From the NCBI RefSeq assembly GCF_008275125.1, contig NZ_CP043473.1, forward strand, positions 124,001-188,000: a stretch of 64,000 bases of DNA, written 5' to 3'. The DNA comes from Chromobacterium paludis (GTDB taxonomy: Bacteria; Pseudomonadota; Gammaproteobacteria; Burkholderiales; Chromobacteriaceae). A program made the position numbers and the translations under genes. Positions 26,502-34,247 of the stretch are shown here, piece by piece. The notes under the pieces are model-generated. The model searched no databases and was not told the DNA's origin. It saw only the letters and a list, made by a program, of their open reading frames with translations. Within the stretch, counting starts at the first letter, position 1; every line of letters begins with the position of its first letter.

Positions 26502-29186
26502 TTAGAAACGATGATCCAGCTCCAGCCAGACTTGGCGCCCATAGGGCTTGTAGCTGCCCACCGGGTAGTAGGGCCAGCCGCCGCTGTCGTCCTTTTTGAT
26601 GAAGTCCTGCACATTGTTGACGATCAGCCCGACGGAGGTTTGCTTGTTCGCCTGGTAGGTCGCGCTGAAGTTGGCCAGCACGGTGGGCGTCAGATAGCCG
26701 GTGCCGGCGCCGTTGGGTATCTTGCCGTAGCGCGTCAGCAGCAGCGTGGAGGTCCAATCTCCCCGGCTCCAGGTGGTGGTGAAGTCCAGCTTGTCCGGCC
26801 AGTCGGCATTGCTCATATCGCTCAGCTTGTCCTGCGCCGGGTCGGCTGAAAACTGTTGGTAGACATGGGTCAGCACCTTGCTGTACGCAAGCTTGAACAG
26901 GAAATCGCCCAGACGAGCGGTGCGCAAGCGATATTTGCCGCTCAGGTCCAGGCCGCTGGTGCGTTCGCTGGCGGCATTGATCGGATTGACGATGACGCTG
27001 TTGATCGCGCCTGGATCGACCAGCGCATCGGCGGGATTGCGCACGATGCGGCGCAGCGCGTCCTGGCACAAGGCGGAGTGGATGTCGTAAGCGCCGGAGC
27101 GGCAGGCTGACTCATTGCGCAGCAGCGCGTCCGAATCCAGGGTGGTGACCAGATCGTTTATGGCGATGTTCCAGTAGTCCAGCGAAACGTCGGCATCGCG
27201 GCTGGGCGACCAGACGAAGCCCAGGCCGTACGACTTGCCGCTTTCCGGCTTTAGATTGGCATTGCCGTTGCTGATGTAGTTGGCGCCGGGCGATGTGTTG
27301 GCATACTGGCAGCTGGCAAGCGGCTGGCCGGCCTGGGCGCAGCGCCAGTAGTCGGTGGTGGACGAGTAATAGCCGCGGGTCTGGGTTTGGAACAAATAGC
27401 TCATGTCCGGGGCGCGGAAGCTGGTGGCGTAGTTGCCGCGCAATAGCACGGCGCTGGTCGGGCGGTATTCCAGGCCGGCGCCGTAGGTGAACTTCCCTTC
27501 GCTGTTGCCGGTGATCTCATAGCGGTCATAGCGGCCGGACAGCGTCAGATTGAGCGGCTTGGCCAGTGGCAGCAGCAATTCGGCGCCGGCGGCCTGGCGC
27601 GAGCGCGCGCCGCTGGCGCGGATGGCCGGGCTGGCGTTGTAGAACACGCCCTGGTTCAGCCTTGGCTCGGGATCGTTGCTGAAGCCCTGGCTGCCCCACT
27701 CCAGCAAACCAGCCAGCCTGGCGGGGCCGGCCGGCAGCTGAAAGGCGTCGCCATTGGCGCTCAGGCTCAGGGCTTGCAGCCAGGATTTGTTATGGCCGAC
27801 GCTGTCGCCTATCAGGCTGGAGGCCTGAGCCGCCGTCAGCGGCCGATAAAAGCGGGAAATATCGGGGGCGTAAATGGGGATGCCATTGCCGTCCACGCCT
27901 TGTTGCGGGCCGAGGAAATAATCATTGACGCCGGCCAGCAGCATGGGCGTCGTGGAGCGGCTGGTGTAAAGAGAAGCGTTGTATGCCGCTTCGTAGCTCC
28001 AGCTGCCGGCCAGCTCGCCGCGCGCGCCCAGAGTGAGATTGGCGGACAGGTCGTCCCACTTTCGGTTGTAGCGGCTGGCGCCGCCCAATTCTTCCGGCGC
28101 GAAGCGTTTGTTCCAGATCTCGTAACTGCCGCTGTCCCGATTCAGAAAATAGCCGCCCTGGCCGGCCGCGGCGGTCCAGTTCGGGCCACGAGTATTGTTT
28201 TCGGTGCGGTTGAGTCCCAAGGCGGCGTCGCCGAACAGCTCGACATGGGCATCGAGCGGGAGGCTGAGGTTGAGAAAGCCGTTCTGGCTGCGGTTGGCGG
28301 TTTGCAGGGTCCAGTAGGACGGCTTGAGCAGCCCGCTGGCGCAATAGCCTTTCTGGGCATTGCCCACGGTTTGCACGCTGCCCGCGAACATCCCGGCAAA
28401 GTTGCCGCAAGCGCCGCCGGCATCGAGGTAAGCGCCGCCGGCGATGCGGCGGGACAGGATGGCGGAAGGCGCTTCTCCCCGCGCGGTGGCGTCCGACATG
28501 AAGCCGCGCTGACGCGCCCAGATGGGTTGGCGCTGGCTCAGCTCCACGCCGTAGACCAGGCTGAGCGCGTCCCAGCTCCGGCCGCCGGTCAGTTGCAGCC
28601 GGGCGTTCTCGCCGCCGTGGCGTTCGGCGCCGCCAACCTTGATATTGACGGCGGCGCCTTCGATTTTCTTCTTCAGGATGATGTTGACCACGCCGGCGAT
28701 GGCGTCGGAGCCGTAAATGGCGGAGGCGCCGCCGTTGAGGATTTCGATGCGGTCTATCAGCGCCGCCGGGATATTGGCCAGATTGACGAAGTTGACCTGG
28801 CCTTCGTAGGCGATGGGGTAGTCGGCCATGCGCCGCCCATTGATCAGGGTCAGCGTATGGTTGGGGCCCAGGCCGCGCAGGCTGATCGCATTGGCCGCCG
28901 GAGTGAAGGTATTGCCGAAGTCCGCCCCCTGGGTGAAGCCGGTGTTCTGCGTCAAACTGTCCAGCGCTTCATAGACATTGGCATGGCCTTGCTTCTCGAT
29001 GTCTTCTCCGCGGATCACGGTGACGCCGGTCGGCCCCTCCTTGGCCGAGCGCGCGATGCGCGAGCCGGTGATGGTGACTTTGCCCAAGGCGTCGGGCGAG
29101 GCGGCGTCGGCGGCATGCGCCGCGCCGGCGGACGACAGCAGAGCCAGCAAGGCGGCATTCAGTTTGAAATGATTTTGTGTTTTCAC
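26502..29186 (-). CDS. TonB-dependent outer-membrane receptor
   Basis: 894 residues. Signal peptide (about 25 residues, ending GAAHA), TonB-box-like GKVTITGSRI, plug domain (GPTGVTVIRGEDIEKQGH, SLRGLGPNHTLTLINGRRM, IEILNGGASAIYGSDAIAGV VNI block) and a 22-strand-type barrel ending WLELDHRF with the terminal Phe. The long plug type with 'GANAISLRGLG' resembles receptors for organic substrates rather than classic siderophore receptors. Substrate unknown. It lies downstream of the kinase gene on the same strand with a 121-base AT-rich gap, probably with its own promoter. Confidence 0.9.
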   Translation of the reverse strand: MKTQNHFKLNAALLALLSSAGAAHAADAASPDALGKVTITGSRIARSAKEGPTGVTVIRGEDIEKQGHANVYEALDSLTQNTGFTQGADFGNTFTPAANAISLRGLGPNHTLTLINGRRMADYPIAYEGQVNFVNLANIPAALIDRIEILNGGASAIYGSDAIAGVVNIILKKKIEGAAVNIKVGGAERHGGENARLQLTGGRSWDALSLVYGVELSQRQPIWARQRGFMSDATARGEAPSAILSRRIAGGAYLDAGGACGNFAGMFAGSVQTVGNAQKGYCASGLLKPSYWTLQTANRSQNGFLNLSLPLDAHVELFGDAALGLNRTENNTRGPNWTAAAGQGGYFLNRDSGSYEIWNKRFAPEELGGASRYNRKWDDLSANLTLGARGELAGSWSYEAAYNASLYTSRSTTPMLLAGVNDYFLGPQQGVDGNGIPIYAPDISRFYRPLTAAQASSLIGDSVGHNKSWLQALSLSANGDAFQLPAGPARLAGLLEWGSQGFSNDPEPRLNQGVFYNASPAIRASGARSRQAAGAELLLPLAKPLNLTLSGRYDRYEITGNSEGKFTYGAGLEYRPTSAVLLRGNYATSFRAPDMSYLFQTQTRGYYSSTTDYWRCAQAGQPLASCQYANTSPGANYISNGNANLKPESGKSYGLGFVWSPSRDADVSLDYWNIAINDLVTTLDSDALLRNESACRSGAYDIHSALCQDALRRIVRNPADALVDPGAINSVIVNPINAASERTSGLDLSGKYRLRTARLGDFLFKLAYSKVLTHVYQQFSADPAQDKLSDMSNADWPDKLDFTTTWSRGDWTSTLLLTRYGKIPNGAGTGYLTPTVLANFSATYQANKQTSVGLIVNNVQDFIKKDDSGGWPYYPVGSYKPYGRQVWLELDHRF

Positions 29187-29307
29187 GGAATCCAGCCGGG
29201 CGAGTCCGGCCCTTTTTCAATTTCGGAAAACACAATTTATCACTTTGTCATTTTTTTGTTATCTCATAATTTCCGCAAAACTAATGACTTAGGAATGTAT
29301 GGATCAG

Positions 29308-30513
29308 TTAGAAAGTCAATATCAGCCGCGCGCCGCCGGACAGGCTGCGCGCGTAGCGAACGGTGCCGCCGTTGTTGTTGACCAATTGGCGCACCAGGGC
29401 CAGGCCGATGCCGCGGCCCTTGGCCTTGGTGGAGTAGAACGGCGTGAAGATCTGGTCGACCTTGTCGTCGGGCACGCCGGGGCCGTTGTCGCTGACTTCC
29501 AGTCTTAGCCGGCCGCCGCGCGCCAGGTTGGCGCTGACGGTCAGCCTGGCATCCTCCTGCTGGGCGGTGGCTTCATAGGCGTTTTTGATCAGGTTGATCA
29601 AGGCCTGCTCCAATTGCCCGCCGTCGGCCTTTAGCTCCAGCGACAGCGGCTCCACGCTGAATACGGCTTGGCCGCCGCGCGCGCGCCAGGCGGGGGCGGT
29701 CAGCGCCTGCAGCCGTTCAAACAACTCGCTCAGGTCCACAATTTCCGGGCTGGGCTCGGGCACCGCCGACAGGCTGCGGTAGCTGGTGACAAAGTCGGCC
29801 AAGCTGTCGGCGCGGCGGCTGATGGCGGCAAAGGCCAGCTCCAGCTCTTCGCGCAGTTCCATGGGCAGCGCCGGCGCGTCTTCCAGCATGCCCGCGGCGC
29901 TGCGCGACAGCGAGGCTACCGGCGTCAGCGAATTCATGATCTCGTGCGTCAGCACATGCACCAGCTGTTGCCAGGCGCGCAGCGTTTCCGCTTCCAGTTC
30001 GCTTTCCAGCGGCAGCAGCGCCAGCAGACGCTCCGGCTTCCCTTCTATGACCAGGCTGCTGGCCGAGGCCAGCGCCCGTTCCACGCCGCGCTCGGTCTCG
30101 AAGCGTATCCAGCGCCGCTCGCCGGCTTGTTCCTGCAGCTGGCGATAGAGCGCCGCCGGGTCGCAGCTATTGCCCGGCGCGGTCAGTTTTCTGGCTCGCG
30201 CGTTAAGCGGCTCCGCTCGCTCGCCGCTGAGCCGGAATAGCGCGACCGGCGCGTGCTCCAGCCGGATTTCCGGCGGGTGCACGGTCGAGGCGGGCGGCGG
30301 GGGCGGGCTGGATGCCGCGCGCTCCCAGCGTTCCAGGCGGCGCAGGCGTCCGCTGCTGCGCCATTGCCAGGCGAGCAGCAGCAGGCCGCAGCATAGGCTC
30401 AGCGTCAGCAGCCGCGGGGCGTCGCGCCAGCCGGCGCCCAGCGCGGCGGCGCTGGCGAGGCCGACGCTTTGCAGCAGGATCAGGCCGCGCAGGCGCTCAG
30501 TTTTGTAAGCCAT
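29308..30513 (-). CDS. sensor histidine kinase with minimal periplasmic loop
   Basis: 401 residues from the ATG at 30513, which lies within the last 17 bases of the regulator gene. TM1 about 9-27 and TM2 about 34-49 are separated by only a few residues, so there is no periplasmic sensor domain. A PAS-like region (about 80-170) precedes the H box (VHVLTHEIMNSLTPVA, His190). Then N box LINLIKNAYEA, G1 VSDNGPGVP, F box FTPFYSTK, G2 GRGIGLALV. HE(I/L)MNSLTP places it in the NtrB-like group that works with sigma-54 regulators. Probably senses the state of the co-encoded transporter. Confidence 0.9.
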   Translation of the reverse strand: MAYKTERLRGLILLQSVGLASAAALGAGWRDAPRLLTLSLCCGLLLLAWQWRSSGRLRRLERWERAASSPPPPPASTVHPPEIRLEHAPVALFRLSGERAEPLNARARKLTAPGNSCDPAALYRQLQEQAGERRWIRFETERGVERALASASSLVIEGKPERLLALLPLESELEAETLRAWQQLVHVLTHEIMNSLTPVASLSRSAAGMLEDAPALPMELREELELAFAAISRRADSLADFVTSYRSLSAVPEPSPEIVDLSELFERLQALTAPAWRARGGQAVFSVEPLSLELKADGGQLEQALINLIKNAYEATAQQEDARLTVSANLARGGRLRLEVSDNGPGVPDDKVDQIFTPFYSTKAKGRGIGLALVRQLVNNNGGTVRYARSLSGGARLILTF

Positions 30514-31837
30514 GCTTTTCCATTCTGCGATACAGCGCGGCGCGGGAGAGGCCCAGTTGTCGCGCCGCATGGCTGATATTGCCGGCGCACTGCGCCAGCG
30601 CCTGGCGGATGGCCTGCTTTTCCTGGTCGTCCAGCTTCAGCGCGGCGGCGGCGGGCGGAGACGCGTCCGGCGCGCGCCCCTCGTCCAGGCCAAAATCATG
30701 GGCATGGTAGGCGGAGGCCTGGGCGAGGATCACCGCGCGCTCGCAAGCATGGCGCAGCGCGCGGACGTTGCCGGGCCAGTCGTGTCCTTGCAGGCGGTCC
30801 AAGGCGGCTTCGCTCAAGGCCAGCGCGGGCTTGCCGTATTGCGCTGCGTAATGGCTCAGGTAGTGGCGCGCCAGCAACGGGATGTCCTCGGGCCGCTCCC
30901 GCAGCGGCGGCACCCGCAGCACGATGGTATTGAGGCGGAACAGCAAGTCGCGGCGGAAGCATTGCGGATCGTGCAGCTGGATTTCCGGCAGATTGGTGGC
31001 GCTGACCACGCGCACGTCCAGCGCCTGCGGTTGGTCCGATCCCAGCGGCGTGACCTGGCGCCGCTCGAGCGCGGTCAGCAGCTTGGCCTGGCTGGCCAGC
31101 GGCAGGTTGCCGATCTCGTCCAGGAACAGCGTGCCGCCGGCGGCGCTCTGGAAGCGGCCGGCCCGGTCGCTGCGCGCGTCGGTGAAGGCGCCCTTGCGGT
31201 GGCCGAACAGCTCGCTGTCGAAGGTGGACTCCGGCACGGCGCCCATGTCCACGCTCTGGAACGGCCCGTCGCGGCGCAGCGAGGCGTGGTGGATGGCGCG
31301 CGCCACCAGTTCCTTGCCCACGCCGTTTTCGCCCAGGATCAGCACATTGGCCTCGGTGGGGGCGACGCTGGCGATCAGCGCGCGCAAGCCGCGCATGGCC
31401 AGGGAATCGCCAAGCAGCTCATCGCCAGCCCCGGTGCGCTCATGGGGAAGCGGCGCCAGCGCGCGCAAGGCGCCGGCCACCGTTTGCAGCAGCTTGTCGT
31501 TGTCCCAGGGCTTGGTGATGAAGTCGCTGGCGCCTTGCTTCAGCGCGGCGACGGCCAGCGGCACGTCGGCATAGGCGGTCAGCGCGAACACCTGCGGCGG
31601 CCGCGGCAGCGCGCGCAGCCGCGCCAGCATGGCCAGGCCTTCGGCGCCGTCTATGGCGCCGGGGCTGTAATTGAGGTCCAGCAACACAATGTCCGCCCGG
31701 CGCTGGCGTTGCCAGGCATCGAACAGCTGCGGGTGAGGCAGGTGGGCAAAGTCAGCGTCCAGTTTGCGCAGCAGCATGCGGGCGGCCAGCGCGACGTCTT
31801 CATCGTCCTCAATCAGCAAAATCACGGGGCGGCTCAT
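30497..31837 (-). CDS. NtrC-family sigma-54-dependent response regulator
   Basis: 446 residues. Receiver domain with phosphoacceptor D54 (IVLLDLNYSPG) and lysine in TKPW; AAA+ domain with Walker A LGENGVGKE, Walker B GGTLFLDEIGNLP, sensor and arginine-finger region FRRDLLFRLN; C-terminal Fis-type HTH (AGNISHAARQLGLSRAALYR). The sigma-54 contact loop reads GAFTDA (codons at 31175-31192) instead of GAFTGA. Divergent from the exporter operon, whose promoter region holds three dyads that are its likely binding sites. Confidence 0.93.
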   Translation of the reverse strand: MSRPVILLIEDDEDVALAARMLLRKLDADFAHLPHPQLFDAWQRQRRADIVLLDLNYSPGAIDGAEGLAMLARLRALPRPPQVFALTAYADVPLAVAALKQGASDFITKPWDNDKLLQTVAGALRALAPLPHERTGAGDELLGDSLAMRGLRALIASVAPTEANVLILGENGVGKELVARAIHHASLRRDGPFQSVDMGAVPESTFDSELFGHRKGAFTDARSDRAGRFQSAAGGTLFLDEIGNLPLASQAKLLTALERRQVTPLGSDQPQALDVRVVSATNLPEIQLHDPQCFRRDLLFRLNTIVLRVPPLRERPEDIPLLARHYLSHYAAQYGKPALALSEAALDRLQGHDWPGNVRALRHACERAVILAQASAYHAHDFGLDEGRAPDASPPAAAALKLDDQEKQAIRQALAQCAGNISHAARQLGLSRAALYRRMEKHGLQN

Positions 31838-31906
31838 CGGACCAACTTTAAATTAGTACAAAGGCATGATGTTGCGATGCCGCGCGCGTCTTGGCAAGCG
31901 CCGCGT

Positions 31907-31963
31907 GTCCGCCGGGCGGACATTGTCCGGAATCGGACGGCGGGCGCTGTCCGATTCCGGACA
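31907..31963. promoter_or_regulatory. three GTCCG-N4/5-CGGAC dyads, likely enhancer sites
   Basis: GTCCG-CCGGG-CGGAC at 31907-31921, GTCCG-GAAT-CGGAC at 31925-31938 and GTCCG-ATTC-CGGAC at 31949-31962. The last two are also perfect inverted copies of each other. They sit 50-110 bases upstream of the sigma-54 promoter, where an NtrC-type activator binds, and 70-130 bases from the divergent regulator gene. Confidence 0.75.
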
Positions 31964-32013
31964 GTTTGTCAAAGCTGCGCATATTTTCCCTGTTAATTCA
32001 ATTGTTTAATATC

Positions 32014-32029
32014 TGGCACGGGGATTGCT
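32014..32029 (+). promoter_or_regulatory. sigma-54 promoter of the exporter operon
   Basis: TGGCACG (32014-32020), four bases, then TTGCT (32025-32029): a match to the -24/-12 consensus TGGCACG-N4-TTGCW. Transcription should start near 32040, about 23 bases before the first gene. Confidence 0.9.
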
Positions 32030-32062
32030 ATCCATTGGACATAAGTAAAGCGAGGTGAAAAC

Positions 32063-32251
32063 ATGAACGGCAAATCCCCCCTGATACTGTGCGCGACGCT
32101 GGCCTTGGCCATGCTGATGGCGGTAGCGCTGCGCGACGCGCCTTTGTCCTTGGCCTGCCACGTGGGGCGGAGCGGCATGCATGTGGCGGCCAATCTGGCC
32201 GTGCTGCGCATGGAGCTGCATTTTTCCTGGCTGCCGGGAGCGGCGGCATGA
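32063..32251 (+). CDS. 62-residue membrane or exported protein, first gene of the sigma-54 operon
   Basis: Begins about 23 bases after the predicted start of transcription with a good ribosome-binding site (GAGGTGAAAAC before the ATG). A hydrophobic helix covers about residues 6-23 (PLILCATLALAMLMAVAL); the rest contains one cysteine, two histidines and a short hydrophobic C-terminus. The stop overlaps the adaptor gene (ATGA). No family recognised. It could be a small regulator of the kinase or transporter, or a peptide substrate. Confidence 0.7.
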   Translation: MNGKSPLILCATLALAMLMAVALRDAPLSLACHVGRSGMHVAANLAVLRMELHFSWLPGAAA

Positions 32252-33543
32252 GCGAGGCGCGCGCGGAGGCGCCGGTCAGCGGCGCGGCCATGGACGAGGT
32301 GGTGGCGCGCAAGCGCTGGAGCCGCGGCCGGCTGGCTGGCTTGGCGGCGCTGCTGTTGGCCTTGGGCGGCGCGGCGGCATGGTGGGCCTGGCAGCCGACT
32401 GGCCTGCGCGTGGCGGCCGGTGAGCTGCAGATTGCGACCGTAGCCCAGGGCAGTTTCAGCGATGAAGTGATCCTGCGCGCCACGGTGCAGCCGGCGCAGT
32501 CCGTGTTGCTGGACCTGGTGGAGGGCGGCCGGGTGGACGAGGTGTTGGCGCGAGACGGCGACAAGGTCAAGGCCGGCCAGGTGCTGATGAAACTGTCTAA
32601 TCCGCAGCGCCAGCTGGACCTCTTGGCGCGCAAGTCCGATCTGGCGCAGCAATACGCCAACCTGTCTTCCACCCGCGAGCAGCTGGAAGCGACGCGCAGC
32701 GATTATCGGCGCCGCCTCAGCGACCTGGCGCTGAAACTGAAGCAGCAAGAGCGCCAATACAAGCGCGACGCGACGCTGGCGGCGCAGGGTTTTATCTCCA
32801 CCGCCGCGTTGGAGGATTCCCGCGACCGCTTGCAGCAATACCGCGAGGACTATCGCGACGAGCAGCAGAGCCAGGCGCGGGAGCTGGGCATCAAGGAAAC
32901 CGCGCTGCGTCAGATGCAGCAGGCTCAGGATGAGTTGAACCGCGGCACGCGGATGGCGGCGGACACCTTGGCCGCGCTGTCGCTGCGCGCGCCCATGGAC
33001 GGCCAGCTGACCAATTTCACCGCCCAGGTGGGCAGCTCGCTGAAGCCGGGCGAGCGGGTGGGCCGGGTGGACAGCCTGGGCCGCTACAAGCTGACGGCGC
33101 AGGTGGATGAGTTCTACCTGTCGCGGGTGAGGCGCGGCCAGCGCGCCGCCATCGAGCTGGACGGCGGCCAGACCGTGGGCGCCACGGTCAGCAATATCAA
33201 TCCGCAGGTGCAGGACGGACATTTCCAGGCGGAGCTGAAGTTCGACGCCCAGCCGTCCACGGCGCTGAACGCGGGGCAGGGGCTGGACGGCAGGCTGATG
33301 CTGGGCCGGCCGACGCAGGGCCTGGTGCTGCCCACCGGCGCCTTCGTCAACGATACCGGCGGCAACTGGGCCATGGTGCTGAGCGCCGATGGCGGCCATG
33401 CCGAACGCCGCGCCATCCGCATCGGCCGGCGCAGCCAGACCCAGCTGGAAATACTGGAAGGCTTGAAGGCCGGAGACCGCGTCATCGTGTCCTCTTACTC
33501 GGCCTTCGGCAAATACACGCGGCTGACGCTGCAGCAACAATGA
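32248..33543 (+). CDS. HlyD/MacA-type periplasmic adaptor of an ABC exporter
   Basis: 431 residues from an ATG with GGGAG upstream. A cytosolic N-terminal tail, one membrane helix (about 28-48, LAGLAALLLALGGAAAWWAW), then the lipoyl half-motifs (VQPAQSVLLDLVEGGRVDEV and LRAPMDGQLTNF), a long coiled coil (about 125-235) and beta-barrel/membrane-proximal domains (LTAQVDEFYLSRVRRGQ; LEILEGLKAGDRVIV). Bridges the inner-membrane ABC transporter to an outer-membrane channel such as TolC, which is not encoded here. Gap of 16 bases to the ATPase gene. Confidence 0.9.
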   Translation: MSEARAEAPVSGAAMDEVVARKRWSRGRLAGLAALLLALGGAAAWWAWQPTGLRVAAGELQIATVAQGSFSDEVILRATVQPAQSVLLDLVEGGRVDEVLARDGDKVKAGQVLMKLSNPQRQLDLLARKSDLAQQYANLSSTREQLEATRSDYRRRLSDLALKLKQQERQYKRDATLAAQGFISTAALEDSRDRLQQYREDYRDEQQSQARELGIKETALRQMQQAQDELNRGTRMAADTLAALSLRAPMDGQLTNFTAQVGSSLKPGERVGRVDSLGRYKLTAQVDEFYLSRVRRGQRAAIELDGGQTVGATVSNINPQVQDGHFQAELKFDAQPSTALNAGQGLDGRLMLGRPTQGLVLPTGAFVNDTGGNWAMVLSADGGHAERRAIRIGRRSQTQLEILEGLKAGDRVIVSSYSAFGKYTRLTLQQQ

Positions 33544-33559
33544 CAAGGGAGCAATAGAG

Positions 33560-34237
33560 ATGATCAAACTGAAGAACATCAGCAAGCTGCATATCGGCGG
33601 CGAAGTGCAAACCCGCGCGCTGAACGGCGTAGACCTGGAAATCGAGGCTGGCGAGTACGTGGCGGTGACCGGCCCGTCCGGCTGCGGCAAGTCCACGCTG
33701 CTGTCCTTGCTGGGCCTCTTGGACGTGCCCAACGGCGGCGAATACTGGTTCGACGGCCAGAACGTGGCCGGTTGGAGCGAGGCCAGGCTGAACCAGCTGC
33801 GCCGCGGCCGCGTGGGCTTCATCTTCCAGAGCTTCAACCTGATCGAAGAGCTGACGGTGCGCGAGAACGTGGCGCTGGCGCTGGAGTATTCCGATGTGCC
33901 GACGGCCGAGCGCAAGAAGCGCGTGGACGCCGCGCTGGAGCGGCTGGGCGTGACCCACCGCGCCGGTCATCGTCCGTCGCAGCTGTCCGGCGGCCAGCAG
34001 CAGCGTGTGGCCATCGCGCGCGCGCTGGTGTCCCAGCCTTCGCTGCTGCTGGCGGACGAACCCACCGGCAACCTGGACAGCGCCCATGGCGACGAGGTGA
34101 TGAAGATGCTGCGCGAGATCAACGCCGACGGCACCACCGTGGTCATGGTCACCCACTCGCCGTCGCATGCCGCCCAGGCCTCGCGCACCATCAATATGCT
34201 GGACGGCCGCGTGGTGGTAGACGCGACTCAACTGTGA
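33560..34237 (+). CDS. ABC transporter ATPase, MacB/LolD type
   Basis: 225 residues. Walker A GPSGCGKST, Q loop FIFQSFNLI, signature QLSGGQQQRVAIARAL, Walker B LLLADEPTGNLD, H loop MVTHSPSHA. The NLDS and VGFIFQSFNL signatures place it in the family that drives FtsX-type permeases. GGAG lies upstream of the ATG. It is followed ten bases later by the first permease, so it should power both. Confidence 0.95.
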   Translation: MIKLKNISKLHIGGEVQTRALNGVDLEIEAGEYVAVTGPSGCGKSTLLSLLGLLDVPNGGEYWFDGQNVAGWSEARLNQLRRGRVGFIFQSFNLIEELTVRENVALALEYSDVPTAERKKRVDAALERLGVTHRAGHRPSQLSGGQQQRVAIARALVSQPSLLLADEPTGNLDSAHGDEVMKMLREINADGTTVVMVTHSPSHAAQASRTINMLDGRVVVDATQL

Positions 34238-34247
34238 GGCAGAGGGC

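Noticed and set aside
26335..27069. 244-residue minus-strand frame ending inside the tRNA-Glu gene
   Set aside because: It overlaps a tRNA and reads out of frame through the TonB receptor gene.
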